From Aliiglaciecola lipolytica (lineage in GTDB: Bacteria > Pseudomonadota > Gammaproteobacteria > Enterobacterales > Alteromonadaceae): a stretch of 47,334 nt of DNA. The DNA lies in assembly GCF_018860635.1 (NCBI RefSeq), contig NZ_JAHKPT010000028.1, forward strand, positions 313 to 47,646, given 5' to 3'. This document shows, piece by piece, positions 22,089 to 30,516 of this stretch (the stretch's first letter is position 1; the number at the start of each line of letters is the position of its first letter). The translations under genes and the position numbers were made by a program. The notes under the pieces are model-generated. The model saw nothing but the letters and a program-made list of their open reading frames with translations. It was not told the origin of the DNA and did no database searches.

Positions 22089-22484
22089 TTATGCTTTAGG
22101 TGGGCGTAGTAATTGCGTGACCGGTGCATCTATTACTTTTGATAAGTAATAGAAACCGTGATGGGTGGCAACAGAAGCAAGTTCAATTGCGGTGTTATTT
22201 CCAAGCCATTGGGCATGGGTTCCATGACAGTGACCACAATGGTGGCAATCAGCAGGATTGTGAGAAACATCTACGGGGGCGTTATCAGTATCGGGATGTT
22301 CGATAGATTTTAGTTGCACCTGCGGCTTTTCAGAAGCGATATTATCGCCTAACTGATGCTCGTGTATTTCGTTGAGATGTTGCGAGTCGATAGCATGAAA
22401 ATCCAAGGACTTGGCGACAGCAGAAAACGACTGAAACAAAATCAGCGAAATCAACAGGTAGCTTGTCACCCTTACGCTAAACAT
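22089..22484 (-). CDS. Cys/His-rich secreted metal-binding protein (CzcI/CopL-like)
   Basis: A 131-residue protein with a signal peptide (YLLISLILFQSFSAVAKS) and a dense metal-ligand cluster, DCHHCGHCHGTH, around residues 84-95. Small periplasmic Cys/His proteins of this kind precede czc/cop efflux genes in other bacteria and are thought to act in metal sensing or buffering. It is the first gene before czcC (71 bases). The assignment to CzcI or CopL is by context and composition, not by confident homology. Confidence 0.7.
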   Translation of the reverse strand: MFSVRVTSYLLISLILFQSFSAVAKSLDFHAIDSQHLNEIHEHQLGDNIASEKPQVQLKSIEHPDTDNAPVDVSHNPADCHHCGHCHGTHAQWLGNNTAIELASVATHHGFYYLSKVIDAPVTQLLRPPKA

Positions 22485-22571
22485 ATCTATCTACTCTCAT
22501 CTTTTTCATATTAACAGGTAATCGAACTAAGACCAATCGACCAACCGAAACAAAGTATTTCAATCATTACA

Positions 22572-23456
22572 TTACTCATCACGACAATCTTCATTGGCAA
22601 ATTCAATTTCAATGGTAGTGTGCACAAAATCAAACTCATCAAGACCTTGGCGAAGTTCGCCTTTAAGTGATCTCAATTGAGAAACCGAAACATCTTGTTT
22701 CAACTCCACATGTGCCGTCATGACGCTATGTTCACCGTCCAAAGACCAGATATGAAAATGATGTATATCTGCCACATCATCGTTTGACATGAGCACTTTA
22801 CGCACTTCCTCCATCTGCTTAGCATCGGGCGTGGCTTGCAAGAATAACAATAAGGTTTCTTTTAGATTTCTGACAACATTGAATAAAATGAATAATGTGA
22901 AGCCAATAGATAAAATGGGATCTAAAATTGGCCATGGCTTAAACATCAGCACAATCGATACGATCAGCACTGCCACCCAACCCAATACATCTTCAAGTAA
23001 ATGCCAGTTTAAGATACGCTCGTTTAAGGAACTCCCTTCGCTAAGTTTATACGCAGCAAATCCATTAACGGCGATGCCAAAAATTGACAGGAGTAACATG
23101 CCTTCGACTTGCGGCATTTCGGGTGCAGAAAGTCTTGGGATAGCTTCGAATAAGATCCATATTGAGCCAGTCGTTAACACTAACCCGTTGATCAATGCAC
23201 CAAGAAGTGAAAAGCGTTTATAGCCATAGGAAAATGTATTGGTTGCTTCTTTATCACTGAGTTTATTTAAGCCCCACGCGGTGCCAATGGATAAACTATC
23301 GCCCAAATCATGCACTGCGTCGGCCATAATAGCCGTGCTGTTTGTCAGCCACCCGCCGATAAATTCAATGATAGTGAACACGACATTCAAGAAAAATGCC
23401 CAGCCAATACGTTTTGATGCGCTGTTATCACTGTGACTGTGGTTATGATTATGCAT
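22572..23456 (-). CDS. czcD: CDF cation efflux transporter (CzcD/ZitB type)
   Basis: A 294-residue cation diffusion facilitator exporting Zn2+, Cd2+ or Co2+ against protons. The N-terminal His-rich MHNHNHSHSD is typical of CzcD/ZitB. The membrane metal site shows HxxxD in helix 2 (MADAVHDLGD) and HxxxD in helix 5 (NWHLLEDVLG). The cytoplasmic C-terminal domain is present (DIHHFHIWSLDGEHSVMTAH). ATG 23456 is chosen because the His-rich start follows; it overlaps the DUF3703 gene by 8 bases, so the two are translationally linked. Confidence 0.92.
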   Translation of the reverse strand: MHNHNHSHSDNSASKRIGWAFFLNVVFTIIEFIGGWLTNSTAIMADAVHDLGDSLSIGTAWGLNKLSDKEATNTFSYGYKRFSLLGALINGLVLTTGSIWILFEAIPRLSAPEMPQVEGMLLLSIFGIAVNGFAAYKLSEGSSLNERILNWHLLEDVLGWVAVLIVSIVLMFKPWPILDPILSIGFTLFILFNVVRNLKETLLLFLQATPDAKQMEEVRKVLMSNDDVADIHHFHIWSLDGEHSVMTAHVELKQDVSVSQLRSLKGELRQGLDEFDFVHTTIEIEFANEDCRDE

Positions 23457-23808
23457 GGTTGATTTTGTCCAATATCGCTTGATTTTCAGCACTGATTGGC
23501 AGTCGCTTAAAGGGGCTAATGTCAGTGCCACCTGTATTCCCTTTGGGTACAAGGCCGATAGCTGTTTTGGTTGCAGCACCAACTATTCTTATTACTTGTC
23601 CAAAAACGGCTCTCCAATCTTTATTTAGAAGACCATGTCGCAGCATTTTACAATGAATTAAACAATGATAATAAGTAGAGTGCTGCCCAATTACATGCGC
23701 ATCCTCCAGCGCTGCAAATGCCTGCCTCTCATTATTGTTAGACATTGCATCTGAGTAATCTGTTAATTTGGAATCGATATGTGGCTTAACGGCTTTATTG
23801 AATGTCAT
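23449..23808 (-). CDS. DUF3703 family protein
   Basis: A 119-residue cytosolic protein of the DUF3703 family, which is often seen beside heavy-metal resistance genes; its function is unknown. Visible family traits are AFAALEDAHVIGQHSTYYHCLIH cut by conserved His residues, a central GQVIRIVGA segment and PKGNTGGTDISPFKRLPI. It sits between two CDF genes and overlaps both: 4 bases (ATGA) with the upstream one and 8 bases with the downstream one. Confidence 0.85.
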   Translation of the reverse strand: MTFNKAVKPHIDSKLTDYSDAMSNNNERQAFAALEDAHVIGQHSTYYHCLIHCKMLRHGLLNKDWRAVFGQVIRIVGAATKTAIGLVPKGNTGGTDISPFKRLPISAENQAILDKINHA

Positions 23809-24440
23809 AGTGAATCATCCCCTTTACCTTTAGCTAGTTTATTATTAAGTACTTCCTGCTTGGCGTCTTTCAGGATCATCCACGCTCCGCGCAGCACGAC
23901 AATCGACACAATACATCCGATAACCAAATCCGGTACTCTGCTATCAAGCCATACCACTAAAACTCCGGCGATGATGACACCCATGTTGGCGATGACATCG
24001 TTGGCCGAAAAAATCCAGCTGGCTCGCATATGTACTTCGTCGTTTTTATGATTACGAATAATCATCAAGCAAGCGACGTTTGCAATTAGTGCAATGAACC
24101 CCATCCCTATCATTAATGATGAGATAGGCTCACTGCCCAAGAATAACCTTCTGGTAATATCAATGAGAATAATTACGCCCAACAATAGCTGAAAGTAACC
24201 ACTGATTTGCGCAGCTTTGGCTTTGTGAAGTATAGATTTGCCCACAGCATAAATACCTATGCCGTATACAACCGCATCCGCTAGCATGTCCATAGAGTCT
24301 GCGATTAAAGCAGTAGAGTCAGCCAAAATACCCACGGTCATCTCAACGAAAAACATCGTCGCATTGATGCCGAGCAGCCAATACAGCACCCGTTTTTGTG
24401 ATGCATCTTTGATTTCCACTTCACAGCCGCAACCACTCAT
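23805..24440 (-). CDS. short CDF-family cation transporter
   Basis: A 211-residue protein with six predicted membrane helices and no cytoplasmic C-terminal domain. The N-terminus carries a CxC-type ligand pair (MSGCGCEVE). The membrane site differs from CzcD: DxxxD in helix 2 (IADSMDMLAD) and an Asn/Asp pattern in helix 5 (FSANDVIANMG). It is the first gene under the MerR-type operator, divergent from the regulator. This pairing is common for Cd/Pb/Zn-responsive MerR systems. The metal is not certain. Confidence 0.85.
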   Translation of the reverse strand: MSGCGCEVEIKDASQKRVLYWLLGINATMFFVEMTVGILADSTALIADSMDMLADAVVYGIGIYAVGKSILHKAKAAQISGYFQLLLGVIILIDITRRLFLGSEPISSLMIGMGFIALIANVACLMIIRNHKNDEVHMRASWIFSANDVIANMGVIIAGVLVVWLDSRVPDLVIGCIVSIVVLRGAWMILKDAKQEVLNNKLAKGKGDDSL

Positions 24441-24472
24441 TGTTCAACTCTTATTCCCAAAACTATAGGTAC

Positions 24473-24503
24473 AGTGTAAAGTCTATACCTAGTATAGAGT
24501 CAA
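24473..24503 (-). promoter_or_regulatory. MerR-type operator/promoter with 19-bp spacer
   Basis: Reading the minus strand, the -35 is TTGACT (24503-24498) and the -10 is TACACT (24478-24473), separated by 19 bp. The overlong spacer contains a perfect dyad TCTATAC-CTA-GTATAGA (24482-24488 and 24492-24498). This is the layout by which MerR-family activators twist a suboptimal promoter. It drives the minus-strand transport genes and lies 19 bases upstream of the divergent regulator gene. Confidence 0.88.
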
Positions 24504-24521
24504 CAACACAAAGGCACGTTT

Positions 24522-24911
24522 ATGAAAATAGGTGAGCTATCAAAAAAAAGTGGGTGTTCTATTCAGACGATCCGTTTTTATGAAAAACAGGGTTTGTTTG
24601 AGGCTTGCAATCGCAGTGAAGGTAACTACAGAATTTACGACGCCTCATCGTTGAGAGCACTGCGATTCATTAAACAATGTCGCTCATTAGATTTGACCAT
24701 AATAGAAATTAAACAGCTGTTGGATACAAAAAATAATCCCGATAAAAGTTGTTCTAGTGTGAACAATTTGATCCTTCAACATATGGTTGACGTTACACAT
24801 CGCATTGCAGAGCTTGAGGAGCTAAAGCTTACCCTATCTGAGATGGCCTCGGCATGCACAGATGATAGAAAAGTTAAAGAATGTGGAGTATTGCAGTTGC
24901 TTGAAGAGTGA
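24522..24911 (+). CDS. MerR-family metal-responsive regulator (CadR/PbrR-like)
   Basis: A 129-residue MerR-family activator. The winged-helix N-terminus is MKIGELSKKSGCSIQTIRFY, then the dimerisation helix and a C-terminal effector segment. Three cysteines, C77, C112 and C121 (SCSSVN; ACTDDRKVKECGVL), match the ligand set of the CadR/PbrR group, favouring Cd2+, Pb2+ or Zn2+. It is divergent from the transport operon and presumably binds the dyad at 24482-24498. It probably controls the whole efflux block from 24440 down to 16593. Confidence 0.9.
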   Translation: MKIGELSKKSGCSIQTIRFYEKQGLFEACNRSEGNYRIYDASSLRALRFIKQCRSLDLTIIEIKQLLDTKNNPDKSCSSVNNLILQHMVDVTHRIAELEELKLTLSEMASACTDDRKVKECGVLQLLEE

Positions 24912-25389
24912 AACTCATATCTGCAAGTCTTGTAGTTTTACGTTTGCCTACGTTTTCATAAGGATATAGATTTGATAACTCGAAAGGCCGTCTCTATTCA
25001 GATTTTAGAGGATTCAACAATTGAAAATAGAAAAGGTAACCGCTACTTCGTTTTCTGCCTTAATTCTACATATGGCAAGTACCCATCAACATCGCACCAT
25101 CATTTGAGTGTTAACTTACTCAGCATTTCCGATTGCCAGAAGTAATTAAGCGACGACCCATTCGCTCAATCGATATTGAGTTAACGAAAATAGCTATGAC
25201 TGACGGTAATTGCCACAAACTCTCCATGCAATTTGAAGGTGTATGGCTCATTCTGCCGTAAACTTGTCATTCTCAAATTGGGTACTTTAACTCTCGTTAG
25301 GATTATACTTTTTTGAAGCTCTGAAGCAGTATTTATTAAAACAGGTTAACATTGGCTTTGGAAGTCTTTGAAATATCAATGGAGGATTC
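24912..25389. other. 478-base region with possible gene remnant
   Basis: No intact gene is seen. An open frame of about 47 codons ending TAA near 25260 reads plausibly as protein (..RSIDIELTKIAMTDGN..CHKLSMQFEGVWLILP) but has a stop directly upstream and no start, so it may be the tail of a lost gene. A good ribosome-binding site (GGAGG) at the right edge belongs to the next gene. This marks the join between metal cargo and defence-like cargo. Confidence 0.35.
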
Positions 25390-26217
25390 ATGAAGAAAGA
25401 AATTCCAGCACCAATAATTGCTGTGCTTTCGGATAATTTGCACAATATCGAATCTCACGCGAGTTTAAACAATCTGTTCATGCATGCGGACGCGCCTGGC
25501 GACCCACCAGAAGGCTCAAAGCCTGTTAAGGTGCAGCAGTGGTTGCGACGTATAAATAAAGAGTCTAACTATCCTTTGATCATTCTGGGTAAGCTGATTG
25601 AACCGTACATTGAGTTGCTAGACGACGAAGATACGGATCAAGTATCTTGGGGTGTAAATGTTAGCGACCAAAAACAAGATCTCAAGGTAAAGCTTCGCAA
25701 TACACTTGAGCGTTGTAACTTAACTTACCTTAGCGGCGGCATTATTTCTGATGGAAGCTCGGCACCAAGTCGATCATTATCAGATTTAATAAAAGGGAGA
25801 GATCTTCCTTCAATAGAGGCAGAGTTTGATCGAGCATTGTCAAAAGTAAATTCAGAACCAAGGGAAGCGGTTTCTGCGGCATGCAATATTCTTGAGTCCA
25901 TTTTTAAAGTGTATATTACTGATGAAGGTCTACCTAAACCGCAAAAGCAAGATCTTCAAAACGTCTGGAAGGTCGTCAGGGCTGACTTGGGCTTCGATAC
26001 AAAACTTGTCCAAGATGATGATCTCAAAAGAGTACTTTCCGGCATTTTATCTATCGTGGATGGCATTGGAGCTTTTAGAACTCATGCCAGTTCAGCCCAT
26101 GGAGAAGGTAGAAGAGTTTATAAACTGAAACCTCGCCATGCACGTCTTGCAATACATTCTGCTCACACCATTGCCTTGTTCGTTCTTGAATCCTGGGATG
26201 ATAAGCGTGAGCGTTAA
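25390..26217 (+). CDS. abortive-infection family protein (Abi_C domain)
   Basis: A 275-residue soluble protein. The C-terminal third matches the abortive infection C-terminal domain found in many short defence proteins: AACNILESIFKVYITDEGLP, a helical middle, then GIGAFRTHASSAHGEGRR and ARLAIHSAHTIALFVLESW. The N-terminal 150 residues are not recognised. Such proteins are inferred to act in phage defence, but the mechanism is not defined. It has a strong ribosome-binding site and lies alone in the distal cargo of the transposon, a typical place for defence genes. Confidence 0.8.
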   Translation: MKKEIPAPIIAVLSDNLHNIESHASLNNLFMHADAPGDPPEGSKPVKVQQWLRRINKESNYPLIILGKLIEPYIELLDDEDTDQVSWGVNVSDQKQDLKVKLRNTLERCNLTYLSGGIISDGSSAPSRSLSDLIKGRDLPSIEAEFDRALSKVNSEPREAVSAACNILESIFKVYITDEGLPKPQKQDLQNVWKVVRADLGFDTKLVQDDDLKRVLSGILSIVDGIGAFRTHASSAHGEGRRVYKLKPRHARLAIHSAHTIALFVLESWDDKRER

Positions 26218-26402
26218 ATGTCAATTAACCACATTGTGGCGCAATCTTCCTATTAAATATGGCAGTTAGAATTATTCTTTGATATTTTGTCAATCATTTA
26301 TTTTAAATTGCATAAAATACAATGGTTTACGTTATTTTATTGTTGACCGTTTAGCTACGATAAATTAATATTTGGCTACAAAACGCTCTTTGAAAAAACG
26401 TG

Positions 26403-26512
26403 GACTTACATTGCTAACTTTCTAATGTATGCATCAAGTCTGGCTACTTAAGTTCGATTCAGCTTAGTGGAAGAAAGTTAGACGGGAGAAGTCATGAGGC
26501 ACAATGTAAGTC
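26403..26512 (+). promoter_or_regulatory. nested inverted repeats enclosing the HD-gene start
   Basis: GACTTACATTG (26403-26413) continues directly into CTAACTTTCT (26414-26423). The complements appear downstream as AGAAAGTTAG (26472-26481) and CAATGTAAGTC (26502-26512). The 20 bases separating the two right arms hold the ribosome-binding site (GGGAGA) and the ATG at 26494. In RNA this would make a 21-pair stem interrupted by a bulge that displays the start site. Another GACTTACATTG lies after the gene at 27365-27375. Confidence 0.6.
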
Positions 26513-27342
26513 TTAAAATGGCATTAAAAAATATCAGTAACTGGATAGCAGATAAATCTCTTTACTACAGCCCAGAACACAGGAAATATTTATACGGATT
26601 CTATGCCGGTCTAGGGAATTTTGACTTATTTGAGTTGCCAAGCGAATATCAATGCTTGATTTCGAATAGCAATCTTAGGGATGGTAACTTACACGCTGTT
26701 GTCTTATCAATATTACCTATTAAACACACCACTACAGATGAGATAAAGCCTTATGAAACGTATATCCGTTGCGTTGTTAGCGCAAAACTATATGGATATC
26801 AGCATACCCCCTCTTTACTGTCTGCAATCCGATTTGCCTCTTTGCATCATGCAAGCCAGAAACGCAAGAGTACTGGCGAACCTTATCTAAACCACTTAAT
26901 TGAAGTGACGCAAATCCTTCAGTTTTACGAATCAAGTAGCAATGAAAATACGCTAATAGCAGCAGTTTTACATGACATCTTGGAAGACACTGAGGTTACC
27001 AGTATTGGTGTTAACTATTTATTTGGGGATGAAGTTTCAAAGATAGTGTTAGAACTGACGTGTGATTCAGCAACCAATTCTGATGATAAAAAAATAGCAC
27101 TACTAAATCAGGTTGCAACAGGTAGTAATGAAGCGCGAATAATCAAATTAGCAGACATAATATCCAATGTATCCTCGATTCCTACCTTATGGGCGCTTGA
27201 CCGCAAGATAGGTTATATAGACTGGTGCAATAAAGTTGCCAAGGTATGTGCCTCATCATCTGAACGGTTATATGAATATTTTAAGTTGCAATTACAATCA
27301 GTAGAACAAAGTCCCGCAATACAAACGTTTCGTGATAATTAA
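26494..27342 (+). CDS. HD-domain (p)ppGpp hydrolase-like protein (MESH1/SpoT type)
   Basis: A 282-residue protein whose central-to-C-terminal part is the HD domain of SpoT/MESH1-type alarmone hydrolases. Motifs: LHHASQKRKSTGEPYLNH (H119, H134), VLHDILEDT (H160, D161, E164, D165) and IIKLADIISNV. There is no synthetase or TGS domain, so it would be a stand-alone hydrolase. The first 105 residues are an unfamiliar extension. In defence loci, such enzymes can remove (p)ppGpp-like toxic nucleotides or act as effectors; which applies here is unknown. Its start lies in the structured leader at 26403-26512. Confidence 0.8.
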   Translation: MRHNVSLKMALKNISNWIADKSLYYSPEHRKYLYGFYAGLGNFDLFELPSEYQCLISNSNLRDGNLHAVVLSILPIKHTTTDEIKPYETYIRCVVSAKLYGYQHTPSLLSAIRFASLHHASQKRKSTGEPYLNHLIEVTQILQFYESSSNENTLIAAVLHDILEDTEVTSIGVNYLFGDEVSKIVLELTCDSATNSDDKKIALLNQVATGSNEARIIKLADIISNVSSIPTLWALDRKIGYIDWCNKVAKVCASSSERLYEYFKLQLQSVEQSPAIQTFRDN

Positions 27343-27418
27343 ATCATGTAGGCTGGAATTCCCCGACTTACATTGTCCGTTCCACATAAAATTTTTGTAA
27401 GTTTTTTGTCATGCTAGT

Positions 27419-28336
27419 TTATCTACCAATCTTACCCATTGCTTTCATGTAATCGTCTAATCCACCAATAGAGTCAATTATCCTGAATGGGTTACTTTGA
27501 GCAGCAACTTCTTCATGAGCTTCAGTTATACTGCACCAAGGGCAGAGGGGGGTGTCATTGATTAATGGTTCTGAACAAGACTGACAAGTTTGGTTAGTCG
27601 CGACAATTCGGTTATTTTCAAAAATGAAAGTATCGTTGCATTCATTATTCATATACGGTTTAGGATAACTTTTTCCTTTGAATAGTTGGTACCAGTCAAA
27701 ACCATTTTCATCAGCTAGACTGAGACTGGACTCAATAGACTCTTGAGGAAAATTTGTACCAACGATGATTGAAGTAACAAATTCGGTGGGTATGAAAAGA
27801 ATACTATTGCCAGCCACATTTTCAGTGATTTTCTTCATATCTACAAAACGACATTCACGCTCATAACTCCATTCATCATATTTGGAAAAATATGATTCTG
27901 TAAAAACAAACTGCTGAAGATCATATGAATATCTAGGCTTCAACAGAACCGCAGCTCTTTGAAGAATATTTTTTAAGTTTTCATGAGGGGCTTTGCGGTA
28001 ACTAACATCCCAAATTGGGTTTCCCTCAAAGTGCTTTATCAGACCATCTAAATCAAATTCGAGAACAAAGCCTGAATGGTTGTTTGCATAATGTGCCCAC
28101 ATTGGTGAGACGACCGGTGATTTAGAAAAACATGTCGTCGGGTTTTGTGGGATCCCTCCAACAATATCTTTATAGAAAGCTAACTGTTCAGAGGGAGTGT
28201 TTAAATCCATTCCCAAAAATAGTTCGAATGGGTCGTTGTAGTCGCATGGTAAAGAGCACTTTACCCCACAGTATTCTTCTCTGCTGAAAACTAAATTAAT
28301 GACATCATGACTGAAGTACTTGTATATTTTCCCCAT
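27419..28336 (-). CDS. DUF2971 family protein with C-terminal zinc ribbon
   Basis: A 305-residue cytosolic protein. It shows the DUF2971 pattern: KYFS near the N-terminus, NDPFE, CFSKSPVVSPMWAHYANNH, GFVLEFDL and later YDEWSYERECRF. A Cys-rich zinc ribbon (CQSCSEPL and CPWC) follows near residue 255. DUF2971 genes are frequent in mobile and defence-rich regions, but the function is unknown. It is the last transposon gene, pointing inwards, about 240 bases from the first distal TnsB-type site. Confidence 0.8.
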   Translation of the reverse strand: MGKIYKYFSHDVINLVFSREEYCGVKCSLPCDYNDPFELFLGMDLNTPSEQLAFYKDIVGGIPQNPTTCFSKSPVVSPMWAHYANNHSGFVLEFDLDGLIKHFEGNPIWDVSYRKAPHENLKNILQRAAVLLKPRYSYDLQQFVFTESYFSKYDEWSYERECRFVDMKKITENVAGNSILFIPTEFVTSIIVGTNFPQESIESSLSLADENGFDWYQLFKGKSYPKPYMNNECNDTFIFENNRIVATNQTCQSCSEPLINDTPLCPWCSITEAHEEVAAQSNPFRIIDSIGGLDDYMKAMGKIGR

Positions 28337-28577
28337 AAACCGACTACCTTAAATAAAATTAGCTTTTTTTGAATATTATTTATCTAGTGCAAAGCATCAG
28401 TTAACTTACGTAACAATAATGTACGCACCGTTTGTCAACCCTAGACTAATTTCTAATGTGTTCAAACCTATTTGTCAGTTTACTGAGTAATGCAGAGTTA
28501 AAAACATTATCATGCTCGTACAGGAAAGAATTTAAAATAAAGAAGATGATTGAAACAGCATTCTAAGTAAATATAGC

Positions 28578-28702
28578 GGACAAACTTTGTTATTACAAAA
28601 AGCACTTAAGCGTTAAACTTTTTTATTACAATATTAATTTAAACGCCAAACTTTATTATAATATTATGGGCATTAAGAGTCAGACTTTTTTATAACAACA
28701 CA
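28578..28702. repeat. transposon distal end with four TnsB-type sites
   Basis: Inverted copies of the TnsB-type repeat are centred on (A/G)ACTT at 28582 (AAACTT), 28615 (AAACTT), 28648 (AAACTT) and 28682 (AGACTT), spaced 33, 33 and 34 bp, three helical turns each. The innermost, GGACAAACTTTGTTAT (28578-28593), is closest to the left-end consensus. The outermost is the most diverged and leads to the tip ACA at 28700-28702, placing the CTTT-to-tip distance at 18 bases, as at the left end. Confidence 0.75.
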
Positions 28703-28742
28703 AAATCATATTCCAAGATCCACTGAATGCGTTTGTGCAAAT

Positions 28743-30494
28743 CTAATTGGCTTTATCTGCAACCTTAAATGGTTGGTTAATTAGGGTTTTTTCAAATTCA
28801 GGTTTGGCGACAGGTTTACTGTATACATAGCCTTGAATGTAGTCACAGTCAAAATCTCTTAATATTTTAACTTGGCGTTCATCTTCAACCCCTTCAGCGA
28901 CGACCTCAATTTGCATCTTTTTACATAGCTCTATAACACTTTGAACCATCTCACTTACGTCTGAATTTATCCCCAAATCGTCAATTAGAATTTTGTCTAG
29001 TTTGAGCACATCAACAGGTAATTTTGTTAAGTAGGCAAACGAAGTATAGCCAGAGCCAAAATCGTCAATTGCGATATTTACCCCTAGTTTTTTTAATTTC
29101 CAAAGTATTTCGCTGGTTTGCGTTAAATCATCGATAATACATCCTTCAGTGATTTCAAGTTCCAAGCTAGCAGGGTTCAATCCGGTCTTGCCTAGCAAAT
29201 ATGTTAACTCTTCTACTAATCTATTGTTCTGAAGTTGGCGGGGAGATACATTGATCGCTAATTTGATATTATTGCCATATTGTTTTTGCAGGCCAATCAA
29301 CTGATTGATGCTGTTTTTTAATAGCCAACTTCCGATTTTTTCAATTTGACCATCTAGCTCGCTAAGGCTAATAAACTCAACCGGAGACACCCAGCCTAAA
29401 GATGAGTGCTGCCAGCGCATTAATACTTCAGCCGTTTCGACCATGCCATCAGATAACCGTACTTTCGGCTGAAAATACAAACTGAACTGGTCACTATTTA
29501 TTGCTTGTTGGATACTATTTTGAATGGTTTTTTTACGCTTCTTTTTCGCCACATAAATGGCATCTAATTTCACTACACATGGTTTTTGACCGTGATGTTT
29601 GCTCTCGTGGAAGTCTTGCTCCGGAAGATTTCTGATGGAGTGCAATAACTGTTGCGTATCCATATCAGAGAAGGGGGCTAAAGCATAAGATAAATTGCAC
29701 TGTAGTTTAGGAATATTAAGGTCATTTTGAGAACAAGCCGACAAAGCTCCACTCAATAAAGTTATTTTGTTATGCAGTTCAGTATCGCACTCGGACTCGG
29801 GAATAATAATCAGCACTTGGTCGACATCTACTTCAAATATCTCACAGTTATTTGGTAAACAGGCCTGTATATTATTAATTACCGACTCTAAGCCTAAAAG
29901 TTGTTGTTCTCCTCTTTTAGCCCAATATTGGTCATGCAAGGAAATATCAGAAATAATCACCGAAGCTAGCGCAAATTGGGCTTCTTGATCGAGTAAAAAC
30001 TTAATGGTGCTATCTAATCTTATACGATCTGGTTTGATGTATTGTGCGTTTAGTTTCTCTTTAGACATTTTAAGCAAACGCTGATGGTATTCTTTAAACG
30101 CTTGTTCAACATTCTCTATTAGCAACTGATTATTCCAAGGTTTGGTTAGGAATTTATAAGCCGCTCCAGAGTTCATTACATCTACAGCAGCATCAAAGTC
30201 TGCATAGCCAGTTAAAATCATCGAAATGATGTTGGGAAAACATTGTTTGATATTTTTAACCAAGGTACCGCCATCAATATCCGGCATCCGAAAGTCAGAC
30301 AAAACCACTTGAAAATCATGTTGAGTGAGTAACTCTAAACCTTCTTTGGCGCTGGTGGCGGTGAAGACCTGGTACTTTGTGCGTCTAAACGTGCGGCTAA
30401 TGGCTTTTAGGTTACTCTCTTCGTCGTCTATAACAAGAAGATTGCAAAGCTCCGCAGGCGTTTCTGAAAGGTATCTTTGAAGTGCTGTAGACAT
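28743..30494 (-). CDS. hnoB: HnoB-like REC-EAL c-di-GMP phosphodiesterase
   Basis: A 583-residue response regulator. It has an N-terminal receiver domain with phospho-acceptor D67 (LSDFRMPD) and the KPW switch segment (FLTKPWNN). A degenerate GGDEF-like middle follows (about 150-315), then a C-terminal EAL domain with intact signatures: AEVLMRW (EVL in place of EAL), ELEITEG, IDDFGSGYTSF, LKLDK, AEGVED and QGYVYSKP. The phosphodiesterase should be active, hydrolysing c-di-GMP when phosphorylated. In Shewanella, HnoB is the EAL output of H-NOX/HnoK signalling; the surrounding homologues support that role here. Confidence 0.88.
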   Translation of the reverse strand: MSTALQRYLSETPAELCNLLVIDDEESNLKAISRTFRRTKYQVFTATSAKEGLELLTQHDFQVVLSDFRMPDIDGGTLVKNIKQCFPNIISMILTGYADFDAAVDVMNSGAAYKFLTKPWNNQLLIENVEQAFKEYHQRLLKMSKEKLNAQYIKPDRIRLDSTIKFLLDQEAQFALASVIISDISLHDQYWAKRGEQQLLGLESVINNIQACLPNNCEIFEVDVDQVLIIIPESECDTELHNKITLLSGALSACSQNDLNIPKLQCNLSYALAPFSDMDTQQLLHSIRNLPEQDFHESKHHGQKPCVVKLDAIYVAKKKRKKTIQNSIQQAINSDQFSLYFQPKVRLSDGMVETAEVLMRWQHSSLGWVSPVEFISLSELDGQIEKIGSWLLKNSINQLIGLQKQYGNNIKLAINVSPRQLQNNRLVEELTYLLGKTGLNPASLELEITEGCIIDDLTQTSEILWKLKKLGVNIAIDDFGSGYTSFAYLTKLPVDVLKLDKILIDDLGINSDVSEMVQSVIELCKKMQIEVVAEGVEDERQVKILRDFDCDYIQGYVYSKPVAKPEFEKTLINQPFKVADKAN

Positions 30495-30516
30495 AATAGT
30501 TGGCCCTAAATAACGG

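Noticed and set aside
24912-25260. Possible small gene or pseudogene between the MerR regulator and the Abi-type gene
   Set aside because: Only about 47 codons remain open, with a stop at the front and no start codon; family not recognisable, so it is noted only as a possible remnant.
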